From the NCBI RefSeq assembly GCF_007990445.1, contig NZ_AP019841.1:1302001-1366000 (forward strand): a stretch of 64,000 nt of DNA. The letters run 5' to 3'. Positions 36,911 through 44,456 of this stretch are shown here, one piece after another. The notes beneath the pieces were generated by a model. That model searched no databases. It was not told the origin of the DNA and was given only the letters and a program-made list of their open reading frames with translations. Every line of letters begins with the position of its first letter. Position 1 is the stretch's first letter. A program made the position numbers and the translations under genes. The stretch is from Leptotrichia wadei (GTDB taxonomy: Bacteria; Fusobacteriota; Fusobacteriia; Fusobacteriales; Leptotrichiaceae).

Positions 36911-38737
36911 GTGAACATTAAAAGATATTTGTTAAAAATTCTGCTTTTGTTTATTTTGGTAGGGAGTGTTGCGAATGCAGGGTATTTTAAAGAGAAAAAT
37001 AAAATTTATTTTATTGACACAATAGAAGATTCTGAGAAAAAAGAAGTTGTGAAAAATATTGATTTTAGGACTTTTAAAATTTTTGAAGAGAATGATAATT
37101 TTGCGAAAGACAAGGATAATGTTTACTATAAGAATAAAAAGCTGGAAAATGTAGATGTGAATTCTTTTCAGATTGAAAATCCTTTTATTGTAAAAGATAA
37201 AGATAATGTTTTTTATATTACAAATAATGAAATTATAAAAATTAAAGGATTTAGTCCAGAAAAAAGTAAAGTTATTGTTCAGTTTTACGTACCAACTATA
37301 CTAATTAATAAAAATGGTATTTATACTTTTGATAAATATGAAAATGGAGAAATTACGATAAAATCAATAAAACCTGCAGAAATAGATATGGATACTTTGA
37401 ATGTTGTTGATGGAGAGAATATGGCGATGCTTTTGTATTTAAAAGATAAAAATAATGTCTATTTTATTAATTATAAAGAAAGTGAACAAAAAATTTTAGA
37501 TACTGATATCGAAAATGCAGAAGAAACTGAGAATGATAACTATAGTATTGATATTGAAATAAAAAAATTAGAAGGAGTTGACAGTAATAGTTTTGAAATA
37601 GATTCTATATATGGAAAAGATAAAAAGAATTTATATTTTTTTAACAAAAAAATAACAGGGGTAAATCCTAAAACTTTTAAAGTTATTGGATCAAATAAAC
37701 TTATTATCAAAGATGATAAAGGGGTTTATTATCTTGGAAGAGAAGAAGTGAAAAAAATCCAAAATGCTGATTTAAATACTTTTGAAGAAGTATCGAAAGA
37801 GTATTATCGAGATAAAAATAATGTTTTTTACTATGATAATTATGATGGTGATGTAAAAAGAGTTAAAGGGGCAGATGCAAAAACTTTTGAAGCAATAGAA
37901 GGCTATGCATTGGGAAGAGATAAAAATGCTGTTTATGACAGAGGGAAGATGATAAAGGGCTTAGACCCTGTGACATTTGAAGATTTGAACGGAGATTTTT
38001 ATAAAGATAAAAATGGAGTTTACTACGAAGGAATGCTAATGAAAGGGATTGATTCAAAATCTTTTGAGCCATTCGTAAATTATACATATGTAAAAGATAA
38101 AAATGGAATATATTCCTTTTATCAAAAAGAAAATGAAGTTGTTGTTGAAAAAGTTGAAATTTCTCCAGAAATTGATTTAAAAACTTTACAACCTATCGAA
38201 AATTATTCTGAATATTCAAAAGATAAAAATAACGTTTATTATCATTTCAAAAAAATAGAAGGTGCTGATATAAAAACTTTTGAACCTGAAGGGTATTCTA
38301 TTGGAAAAGATAAAATGGGAGTATATTATGAAACTCGTAAAGTAAATGGAGTGGATGTAAATAGCTTTGAAGTTTTGAAAAATGATTTTTTTAAGGATAA
38401 AAATAATGTTTATTATAAAAATAAAAAGTTAGAAATATTCAAACCTAAAAACTTTGAAGTAATAGACTATTCTTTAGTAAAGCAAAATGAAGATTTGTAC
38501 TATTTTACTGAAGATGGAAATAATAACACAAAATTTGTTCCATTAGAAAGTAAAAATGTCGATATTGATACTTTTCAAATTCTTGATGATGATTATACAA
38601 AAGATAAGAATAATGTCTATTACAAAGGTAAAATTTTTAAGGAAGCAGATGTAAAAACTCTTGATAAACATTATAATAAAAATGATAACGGGTACAAAAT
38701 AAGGGATAAGAAAAAAGTGTATAAAACAAAAAAATGA
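36911..38737 (+). CDS. secreted DKNYY-repeat protein C
   Basis: 608 residues from a GTG at 36911 with GGAGAG five bases upstream. Signal peptide NIKRYLLKILLLFILVGSVA then NA|GY. The mature protein is a continuous run of DKNYY repeats (for example FFKDKNNVYYKNKKLEIFKP) to a basic C-terminus (KVYKTKK). No lipobox, no LPxTG and no membrane anchor, so it is probably secreted or attached at the outer surface by other means. Last gene of the hscC-DKNYY block. Confidence 0.87.
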   Translation: MNIKRYLLKILLLFILVGSVANAGYFKEKNKIYFIDTIEDSEKKEVVKNIDFRTFKIFEENDNFAKDKDNVYYKNKKLENVDVNSFQIENPFIVKDKDNVFYITNNEIIKIKGFSPEKSKVIVQFYVPTILINKNGIYTFDKYENGEITIKSIKPAEIDMDTLNVVDGENMAMLLYLKDKNNVYFINYKESEQKILDTDIENAEETENDNYSIDIEIKKLEGVDSNSFEIDSIYGKDKKNLYFFNKKITGVNPKTFKVIGSNKLIIKDDKGVYYLGREEVKKIQNADLNTFEEVSKEYYRDKNNVFYYDNYDGDVKRVKGADAKTFEAIEGYALGRDKNAVYDRGKMIKGLDPVTFEDLNGDFYKDKNGVYYEGMLMKGIDSKSFEPFVNYTYVKDKNGIYSFYQKENEVVVEKVEISPEIDLKTLQPIENYSEYSKDKNNVYYHFKKIEGADIKTFEPEGYSIGKDKMGVYYETRKVNGVDVNSFEVLKNDFFKDKNNVYYKNKKLEIFKPKNFEVIDYSLVKQNEDLYYFTEDGNNNTKFVPLESKNVDIDTFQILDDDYTKDKNNVYYKGKIFKEADVKTLDKHYNKNDNGYKIRDKKKVYKTKK

Positions 38738-38750
38738 TATTTTTTTGCAA

Positions 38751-38778
38751 TTGACTTTTTTTGAAAATATGATATAAT
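38751..38778 (+). promoter_or_regulatory. promoter P1 of the small RNA
   Basis: TTGACT (38751-38756) and TATAAT (38773-38778), 16-bp spacer. Start of transcription expected near G38785. Confidence 0.7.
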
Positions 38779-38784
38779 TAAATT

Positions 38785-38865
38785 GTTAAAAACCCTAAGG
38801 GAAAAAACTTTGTATTAAAGTAAAAAAATATTGGCAAATTAAACTGGAGTTTTCCAGTTTTTTTT
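38785..38865 (+). ncRNA. candidate antitoxin small RNA
   Basis: Predicted RNA of about 80 nt from promoter P1 to a strong terminator: AAACTGGA (38841-38848) pairs with TCCAGTTT (38853-38860), followed by a T-run to 38865. It contains two features of interest. CTTTGTATTAAAGTA (38808-38822) is perfectly complementary over 15 nt to 38899-38913, the segment just upstream of and entering the Shine-Dalgarno of the 21-codon ORF at 38927. CCCTAAGGG (38793-38801) is complementary to CCCTTAGGG at 39025-39033. These suggest an RNA that blocks translation of the ORF, as in type I toxin-antitoxin pairs. Confidence 0.6.
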
Positions 38866-38873
38866 GTTATAAT
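38865..38873 (+). promoter_or_regulatory. extended -10 promoter P2 of the 21-codon ORF
   Basis: TGT-TATAAT is an extended -10 element; no good -35 is present (TGGAGT at the 17-bp position). Transcription would begin near 38880, which would place the perfect stem-loop ATGAGTT-CCAAT-AACTCAT (38881-38899) at the very 5' end of the mRNA, a feature that stabilises such toxin mRNAs. Confidence 0.55.
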
Positions 38874-38926
38874 AATTTTAATGAGTTCCAATAACTCATA
38901 CTTTAATACAAAGGAGGTTTAGAGCA

Positions 38927-38992
38927 GTGAACAGCGATGAACTTATTAGACTTCTGGTTATTATGTATATTGTTTACAGACTGACTAGATAG
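38927..38992 (+). CDS. 21-residue hydrophobic peptide, candidate type I toxin
   Basis: A GTG start 9 bases after a perfect AAGGAGG (38911-38917). The peptide begins MNSDELIRLL, has a hydrophobic core VIMYIVY and ends RLTR, followed by TAG. The form (short acidic start, one membrane-spanning stretch, basic end) is that of small membrane toxins of type I systems. Its ribosome site lies inside the region complementary to the RNA at 38785-38865. No known toxin family matches by eye. It is too short for ordinary gene finders and probably missed in databases. Confidence 0.6.
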   Translation: MNSDELIRLLVIMYIVYRLTR

Positions 38993-39019
38993 TCGAAAAA
39001 TATCGAATTTCACCTCTGC

Positions 39020-39036
39020 CTCTACCCTTAGGGGAG
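39020..39036 (+). other. 3' hairpin with 5'-complementary loop
   Basis: CTC (39020-39022) TA CCC (39025-39027) TTA GGG GAG forms a small bulged stem. The CCCTTAGGG core (39025-39033) is the exact complement of CCCTAAGGG at 38793-38801, so the end of the ORF's transcript could pair with the start of the small RNA. Confidence 0.45.
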
Positions 39037-39059
39037 TTAAATTATTCAAATTATTAAAA

Positions 39060-39758
39060 TTAACAATTTTCTAAAATCCAAACAAATCCTTTTCCCATTC
39101 GTATATCAGAATCCCTAAAATGATTCCCCTCATTCCATTCCAAGATACATTTTTCCACATCTTCAGAATTTCTCAAAATCTCAAAATATTCCCTTATATT
39201 ATCCCCAATCTTCGATAAAACCTGATGTTTAGTCTTTTCCTCCAAATCTCCAAGACTCAAATAAACATTTTTTGCCAAAATCTCATTATTTTTCACAAAC
39301 TTAATCCAATCCTTATACCAAACCGACGGCGAAGCTCCAACAACTCCTGCAAAAATATCTGTCTGATACCCGCACCACAACGAAAACAATCCCGCAAGTG
39401 AATATCCTCCTAAAACATATTTCACATTATTTTCTTGAATATTCACAAGTTTTACCAAATTTGGAATCAATTTTTCCTTTATAAACTCTAATGTTTTACC
39501 AGCTCCATCGCCAAAATTTCCTTTTCCACGAAGAAGTGGCATTTCCCAAGGTGTCAGTTCACTATTCCAGTCTTCTATTTTGAAAGCTGCCAAGCTAAAA
39601 CTTTTATCTGTATTTTCAGAAATATATTTCACTTCATTGTCTAAAAGTTGCATATCATGCTCATCGACAGGCTGTATTAAAATATATTCTGTCTTTTTAT
39701 TTTCATTTGTATATAAAATACATTCTTTTTCTTCTATTTTGAAATTTAATTTTTTCAT
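39060..39758 (-). CDS. alpha/beta-hydrolase esterase (Fes/IroE-like fold)
   Basis: 232 residues, cytoplasmic. The nucleophile elbow GGYSLAGLFSLW (GxSxAG) and a late histidine in NEGNHFRD fit the esterase family PF00756, which includes siderophore esterases and acyl-transferases. It also has FAGVVGASPSVWY, typical of that family. The substrate is unknown and no siderophore genes are nearby. It reads towards the small-RNA locus, so its 3' end is convergent with 38927-38992. Confidence 0.75.
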   Translation of the reverse strand: MKKLNFKIEEKECILYTNENKKTEYILIQPVDEHDMQLLDNEVKYISENTDKSFSLAAFKIEDWNSELTPWEMPLLRGKGNFGDGAGKTLEFIKEKLIPNLVKLVNIQENNVKYVLGGYSLAGLFSLWCGYQTDIFAGVVGASPSVWYKDWIKFVKNNEILAKNVYLSLGDLEEKTKHQVLSKIGDNIREYFEILRNSEDVEKCILEWNEGNHFRDSDIRMGKGFVWILENC

Positions 39759-40008
39759 ATTTACTCCTTTTTTAATATTTTTTGAATATTGAATTTATTT
39801 TAAATAAATTTTGATTAATATAATTAATTATAGCATATGTTTTTAAAAATTTTATTCAATTTATTTATACTATTTTTATAATTTTTTTCTTTGATTAAAT
39901 ATATTTAATTTTTTTTTAAATTATGATAAAATAAACAAAATATTTAATAAAATCTGGAATTTTTGTAAGCTCTATCAACAAAAGAATATTTATAGAGAGG
40001 ATAATGAA

Positions 40009-40305
40009 ATGTTTAGAAGGAAAAAAGAAATTTTTTATGTTGGAAAAGTTAAAATTATTATTAATGAATCAACCCTTGATGTATTTAGAAATACAATATA
40101 TTATGTAGATGTGCAGAATGCCCTGTGTATTAAAGGTGTTCCGTTTATTACCTGCGATATTTACGAAGATGAATTTTCCGACCATTTAATTGCTCAGGTG
40201 GGACTGGAAGATGACGAGGAAAACGATATATTACCAAGTATAGAGGAACTGAAAAATAAAAAAATCGTTTGCTTTATTCAGTTAGATGAGCATATAATAA
40301 GATAA
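40009..40305 (+). CDS. unknown small protein
   Basis: 98 residues, not recognised. It begins MFRRKKEIFYVGKVKIIINE, contains two cysteines in CIKGVPFITC and an acidic C-terminal half (LEDDEENDILPS). No signal or membrane segment. GAGAGG precedes the ATG by 8 bases. It lies 53 bp ahead of the next ORF in the same direction and may share its transcript. The preceding 250 bp are AT-rich with promoter-like sequences but nothing firm. Confidence 0.6.
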   Translation: MFRRKKEIFYVGKVKIIINESTLDVFRNTIYYVDVQNALCIKGVPFITCDIYEDEFSDHLIAQVGLEDDEENDILPSIEELKNKKIVCFIQLDEHIIR

Positions 40306-40358
40306 AATTGTTGAAGTGTTCAAAATATATAAAAAATATTCAAATGGAGGTTATTTTT

Positions 40359-41132
40359 ATGAATATAGAAATTGTACAAATTTGTGATATTACATTAGCC
40401 GTAAAATTTGCCTTAAAAACAAAAACTAAAATCGAATATTTTCCTTTTGAATATGAAAAAAATATTGAATTTCTATTCTCTAAAAACAAAGTGGATTTTT
40501 TAGAAAATAGCTACAAAGCTGAAAATATTGAAGAATGGTTTGACTATTGTTTAAACTTAGGATTAGAAGACATAAAAATTTTATTACCTGTCTCATCTAA
40601 AAATTTAAATATTCCCGACGATTTAAATTCAAATAAGATTAAACTTATTTGCTATTTTAAAAATAATTTGATTCTTTATTTTACACCAAAATGGAAGAAA
40701 ACAAGTGGTGGATGGAATGTTACTTATACTGCTCACAAATACGAAAATTCTATCAATGAAAAACTTAAATTTTATGATAATACAGAAGATTTTAAAAATG
40801 TATTAAGTAAAATAGCAATTTTGGCTGATAAAATTAATTTTTCAAATTTTGGAAATATCTTTAGAAAAACTTTTAGCATTTTAAATGGGGAAAGTTTTGA
40901 AAATATAAGAAATACTTTTTATGGACAAACTCTTTTTAAAATACCTAAAATAAATGCAAGACTTTTTTATTCCGCCAAAATTTCTAATGTTTTTGGTGGA
41001 ATGAGTTCCTGGAATGACAGCCCTCCTTATTATGCACACGAAAAAGGGCTTGAAAGTGAATATGACAGTCTTACGGAAGAACTTTTGACACAAATTAGGC
41101 TTGCTCTTTTATATTCTGTAAATGAGTGGTAA
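40359..41132 (+). CDS. unknown protein
   Basis: 257 residues from the ATG at 40359, chosen because GGAGG is 7 bases upstream; an in-frame ATG at 40308 is not supported. Not recognised. Cytoplasmic with K/N-rich sequence, a conserved-looking TSGGWNVTYTAHKYENSINE and a C-terminal FGGMSSWNDSPPYY. It could be an immunity-type or regulatory protein given the neighbourhood of small orphan genes, but nothing in the sequence proves this. Confidence 0.6.
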   Translation: MNIEIVQICDITLAVKFALKTKTKIEYFPFEYEKNIEFLFSKNKVDFLENSYKAENIEEWFDYCLNLGLEDIKILLPVSSKNLNIPDDLNSNKIKLICYFKNNLILYFTPKWKKTSGGWNVTYTAHKYENSINEKLKFYDNTEDFKNVLSKIAILADKINFSNFGNIFRKTFSILNGESFENIRNTFYGQTLFKIPKINARLFYSAKISNVFGGMSSWNDSPPYYAHEKGLESEYDSLTEELLTQIRLALLYSVNEW

Positions 41133-41160
41133 AATATAGTAAAATTATAATGAAGGATTT

Positions 41161-41304
41161 ATGGAATTTTTTCAAAAGATATTTATTGTTGTAGTTGTAG
41201 TAACAATTATTTTTCTAATAAAAAAATTAATGATAACAAAAAACTTAGAAAAAATTGAAGTTGATGATGAGTTGAAAGAAAAATTAAATAAATTAGTAAA
41301 ATAA
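41161..41304 (+). CDS. small single-span membrane protein
   Basis: 47 residues, below usual size limits. A hydrophobic segment FIVVVVVTIIFLI (about residues 8-20) is followed by a charged tail (NLEKIEVDDELKEKLNK). AAGGA stands only 3 bases before the ATG, so translation may be weak. In line with 40359 and 41373. Family unknown. Confidence 0.5.
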   Translation: MEFFQKIFIVVVVVTIIFLIKKLMITKNLEKIEVDDELKEKLNKLVK

Positions 41305-41372
41305 TACATTATATCTTTTTATAAATTTGAATAAAATAAATTAGTAAATTAAAAAATATGGAGGATAAAAAA

Positions 41373-42302
41373 ATGAGTATAAGTTTTTATGTGAAAAACA
41401 AGAAAAAATTTTTAGGTTATAAAGCCGTTTTAAATGTTGAAACTGCATTGAGTTTACTTGATAAGGAACTTTATACCTACAATACTGGAAATATTGATAT
41501 TAATGATTTACTGCTATCTCCAGTTTCTAATTATCAGTGTCTTTTAATAGGAGACGGTAAGGAAAGTGCAAGAGGATTTGAGCTATCTTATGACACAAAA
41601 TATAACAATTATGTTGTAAGGATTTTTACGCCGTCATCTAGGGAAGATTGGCTTTTGGCATTGGAATATATAAAAGCGTTGGCTAAAGAATTTGATTCGG
41701 AGATTTTGAATGAGAGAGGTGAAGTTTATACTGCTGGTAACATTGATAAATTTGACTATGAATCAGATATACTTTATGGAATAAAAGTAATTACAGAAAA
41801 TATAAAAAGTGGAGAATCAGATACTTATGTTATTTTTGGTACAACTAGACCTGTTTCTTTCAATGAAGAAATGGTAGATGAAATAAATAATTCAAATAAT
41901 CCTATAGATACTTTTTCAAAAATAGTAAGAAACATTCAAAATTTAGATGCTTATTCGGCAAATCAACGTTTTTATAAAAATGATGAAGATGAAAGAATTA
42001 TGGGAGCTTATAGTCTGACAGAAAATGTTAGAACAATTCTTCCTTATAAACCTAGTGTTGAATTTCATAATTTAGATATCGTTAAAAATGATGACATAGC
42101 TTTTTGGAATATAGGTTTCGTTACTATTAATGGAGATGAAAATGATCCAAACAGTTATCAAGTTATTGGTCAATTAGATTATAATGATTTTATAAAAAAA
42201 TTACCAAAAGATAAGTATCGTTTTATTGACGCTTCATACATTCTTGTTGAGCCGTTAAGTAAAGAAGAAATTTTAGGATTTTTGGAAATATCTGTTAATT
42301 AG
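41373..42302 (+). CDS. DUF4299 family protein
   Basis: 309 residues. Begins MSISFYVKNKKKFLGYKAVL and has the block YTYNTGNIDINDLLLSPVSN and FELSYDTKYNNYVVRIFTPS, which I associate with DUF4299 proteins of Firmicutes and Fusobacteria. Cytoplasmic, function unknown. GGAGG lies 7-8 bases before the ATG at 41373; the upstream ATG at 41358 overlaps this site. DUF4299 identification is from memory of the N-terminus and should be confirmed with a profile search. Confidence 0.7.
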   Translation: MSISFYVKNKKKFLGYKAVLNVETALSLLDKELYTYNTGNIDINDLLLSPVSNYQCLLIGDGKESARGFELSYDTKYNNYVVRIFTPSSREDWLLALEYIKALAKEFDSEILNERGEVYTAGNIDKFDYESDILYGIKVITENIKSGESDTYVIFGTTRPVSFNEEMVDEINNSNNPIDTFSKIVRNIQNLDAYSANQRFYKNDEDERIMGAYSLTENVRTILPYKPSVEFHNLDIVKNDDIAFWNIGFVTINGDENDPNSYQVIGQLDYNDFIKKLPKDKYRFIDASYILVEPLSKEEILGFLEISVN

Positions 42303-42342
42303 AATAAAATGACTTTAAAATACTAAAATTAGGAGGCATAAA

Positions 42343-43116
42343 ATGGATAAAAATCGTAAAAGATGGGGTTATATCTTTGATGAAAAATTAGATATGTTGA
42401 TTCCTAATATTCCAAGACAGAAAAAATTTGTAAAAATATTTTTGATTTTATCATTAATATTTTTTATCATTGCTCTAATGCAACTATATTTTTTAGATAA
42501 AACTTCCCCAAAACAAATAATATTTTTGATTTATAGTGGAGGTTCAGTTTTTTTTCTTTTGTTTTTATCTATTGTTATAAAAGTAAATATTTATTTCATC
42601 GAAAAAAAATTGAAACAACTTGAAGAAATGACATTGCCATATGAATTTGAAATTCATCCACTAAAAGATAATTCATATATTTTTTTGTGTATTCTATTCT
42701 TTATTATGTTTATTACAATACTCTATCTTAAATTAAATGAATTGTTAAAAAATTTTACATCAAAAGATATTTTTTTCGTTATTTTCATGATTATAACGAT
42801 TGCCGTCAATTTTAGCTTTTTTTTGGAAAATCTCAAAAAAAGAAAATATTCTTTAATCATAAATGGAAAAATTATAAAATTATTATATGAAAACAATGAA
42901 ATAGAATTTATAGAAATTGATAATATCCGTTATGCCAAATTTTATGCGGCTAATGCTGGAAAAGGCAGAAAAGAAAGAAATCCTACTTTTCAAATTTTTG
43001 ATAAAGAAGAGAAAAAATTTGTTGAAATGTCTATCAAGCCAACTGATTATTGTTTGCTGAAAAAATATTTTACAAAATATAATGTGATGATTGTTGATTT
43101 ATATGATTATTTCTAA
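42343..43116 (+). CDS. membrane protein with PH-like C-terminal domain
   Basis: 257 residues. Four membrane segments (about 29-48, 58-82, 108-128, 140-158) are followed by a cytoplasmic domain (about 165-257) beginning YSLIINGKIIKLLYENNEIE and ending in a helix; the strand-rich pattern resembles a bacterial PH/YcxB-like domain. GGAGG lies 7 bases before the ATG. First of three consecutive proteins of this plan (42343, 43186, 43650). No function can be assigned. Confidence 0.65.
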   Translation: MDKNRKRWGYIFDEKLDMLIPNIPRQKKFVKIFLILSLIFFIIALMQLYFLDKTSPKQIIFLIYSGGSVFFLLFLSIVIKVNIYFIEKKLKQLEEMTLPYEFEIHPLKDNSYIFLCILFFIMFITILYLKLNELLKNFTSKDIFFVIFMIITIAVNFSFFLENLKKRKYSLIINGKIIKLLYENNEIEFIEIDNIRYAKFYAANAGKGRKERNPTFQIFDKEEKKFVEMSIKPTDYCLLKKYFTKYNVMIVDLYDYF

Positions 43117-43185
43117 GAGTCTATATGATTTTAGAAATAAAAATTTTTTTTAATTACAAAATTAAAAAATAAGGAGAAAAATATA

Positions 43186-43560
43186 ATGTTTATTTTTATG
43201 TTGATATTGCAATTGGTAGTACTTATTATTAGTATCACAACTATTATCTATTTAATAAAAAGAAAGAACACAATGGAATGTTTTTACATAGAAAATGAAA
43301 TTTTATGCCTAAACTCTATGCCTACAAAAAAGATTCCACTTTCTGATATTGATTACATAGAATTTTATTGCAGTCGTTTTCGTAATAATTGCAGAGGATT
43401 GATAAAGGTTCATACGATAAATTCAAAAGTAGTCAAACGATTTTTTCAAACAAGTAAATTTACATTTTTTGTTACTGAACAAATGGTTTTAGATGAAATT
43501 AATAAATTGACACCTATTTTGAAGGAATATTCGATACCGTATACTATTAACTATAATTAA
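43186..43560 (+). CDS. membrane-anchored PH-like small protein
   Basis: 124 residues: one N-terminal membrane helix (about 1-24, LVVLIISITTIIYLI) and a compact domain (about 33-120) with MECFYIENEILCLNSM and KIPLSDIDYIEFY. The strand order and a C-terminal helix (MVLDEINKLTPIL) resemble the PH-like fold of YcxB-type proteins. AAGGAG precedes the ATG by 8-9 bases. The shared plan with its neighbours suggests duplication followed by divergence. Confidence 0.6.
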   Translation: MFIFMLILQLVVLIISITTIIYLIKRKNTMECFYIENEILCLNSMPTKKIPLSDIDYIEFYCSRFRNNCRGLIKVHTINSKVVKRFFQTSKFTFFVTEQMVLDEINKLTPILKEYSIPYTINYN

Positions 43561-43649
43561 ATTTTGAATATTATAGTTATAGAATTTTAAAAAATTTAAT
43601 TATATTTATTCAAAATAACAAATTTTATACTAAAAAGGAAGTGTTTTAA

Positions 43650-44408
43650 ATGGGAATATATGAAATGATTGTAGGAACAATGTTTATACCATTTTTATTT
43701 ATTTTATCAATATTTTTTTCTTTATCATTAAGAAAAAGAAACATGCAAAAAATTATATCCGCTGAAATTAGTGATGACTTAAAAGACTTAAAACCACGAG
43801 AATTTTTTTATAATTTATTAAAAATGGAAAGAACAGCAAAACCAGTTTATTGCGCAGAAATTTTCTTATTGGCAATAGACACTATTTATATCTTATTCGG
43901 TGGGTATGCTGAATATCTAAAAGAGTTAAAATTTGCACAAGAGTTTCCTGATTTTCCAATCAATCCTATGTCATTTGTATTTATTAAATTTGGCATTCCT
44001 ATTTTTTTATGGTTTACTATACTTTTTCTATTATTATTTGCCTTATTTATGAAAAAGAAAGAGAATAAAAGATTAGCCGAAATGCTAGATAACTTAGAAA
44101 AATACAGATTTTTAAATTATGCAAAAGAAGATTTTATCAACTCTGAGAAAATAGTTAAAACTGGAATGGTCTCACAAAGTGATTTAAAAATTGGAAACAG
44201 ATATTTATTTTCTGTCTATCCAGCATACATAATTCCTTATTCTTGGATTTCTGATATAAAAATTGATAGAGTTTATAATCGTGGAGGAAGTTATTCATCT
44301 TTAACTTTTATTTTTACTAAATCTTTTAAATATGAGAAAATATTTTTTGCTAAAAAGGAGGTTGCTGAAAAGGTTAGGAATTTTATTTTGGGAAATGAAG
44401 ATTTTTAG
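43650..44408 (+). CDS. membrane protein with PH-like C-terminal domain
   Basis: 252 residues. Membrane segments at about 8-27, 68-85 and 107-132, and a C-terminal domain (about 165-252) with YPAYIIPYSWISDIKIDRVY and SLTFIFTKSFKYEKIFF, again a PH-like strand-rich pattern ending in a helix. AAGGAAG stands before the ATG. It is convergent with the SNF2 gene at 44457, separated by an inverted repeat. Confidence 0.6.
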   Translation: MGIYEMIVGTMFIPFLFILSIFFSLSLRKRNMQKIISAEISDDLKDLKPREFFYNLLKMERTAKPVYCAEIFLLAIDTIYILFGGYAEYLKELKFAQEFPDFPINPMSFVFIKFGIPIFLWFTILFLLLFALFMKKKENKRLAEMLDNLEKYRFLNYAKEDFINSEKIVKTGMVSQSDLKIGNRYLFSVYPAYIIPYSWISDIKIDRVYNRGGSYSSLTFIFTKSFKYEKIFFAKKEVAEKVRNFILGNEDF

Positions 44409-44437
44409 AGAGTGTCAATTAAAATTTTTACACTCTC
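44408..44437. terminator. inverted repeat between convergent genes
   Basis: GAGAGTGT (44408-44415) and ACACTCTC (44430-44437) form an 8-bp perfect stem around an AT-rich loop. No T-run follows on either strand, so it may be a transcription end only in a broad sense. Confidence 0.45.
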
Positions 44438-44456
44438 AAAAACCCTACTATTTAAT

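Noticed and set aside
30878-38737. CRISPR array or tandem DNA repeat
   Set aside because: The repetition is at protein level (DKNYY units); the DNA units vary in length and sequence and lack constant repeats with unique spacers.
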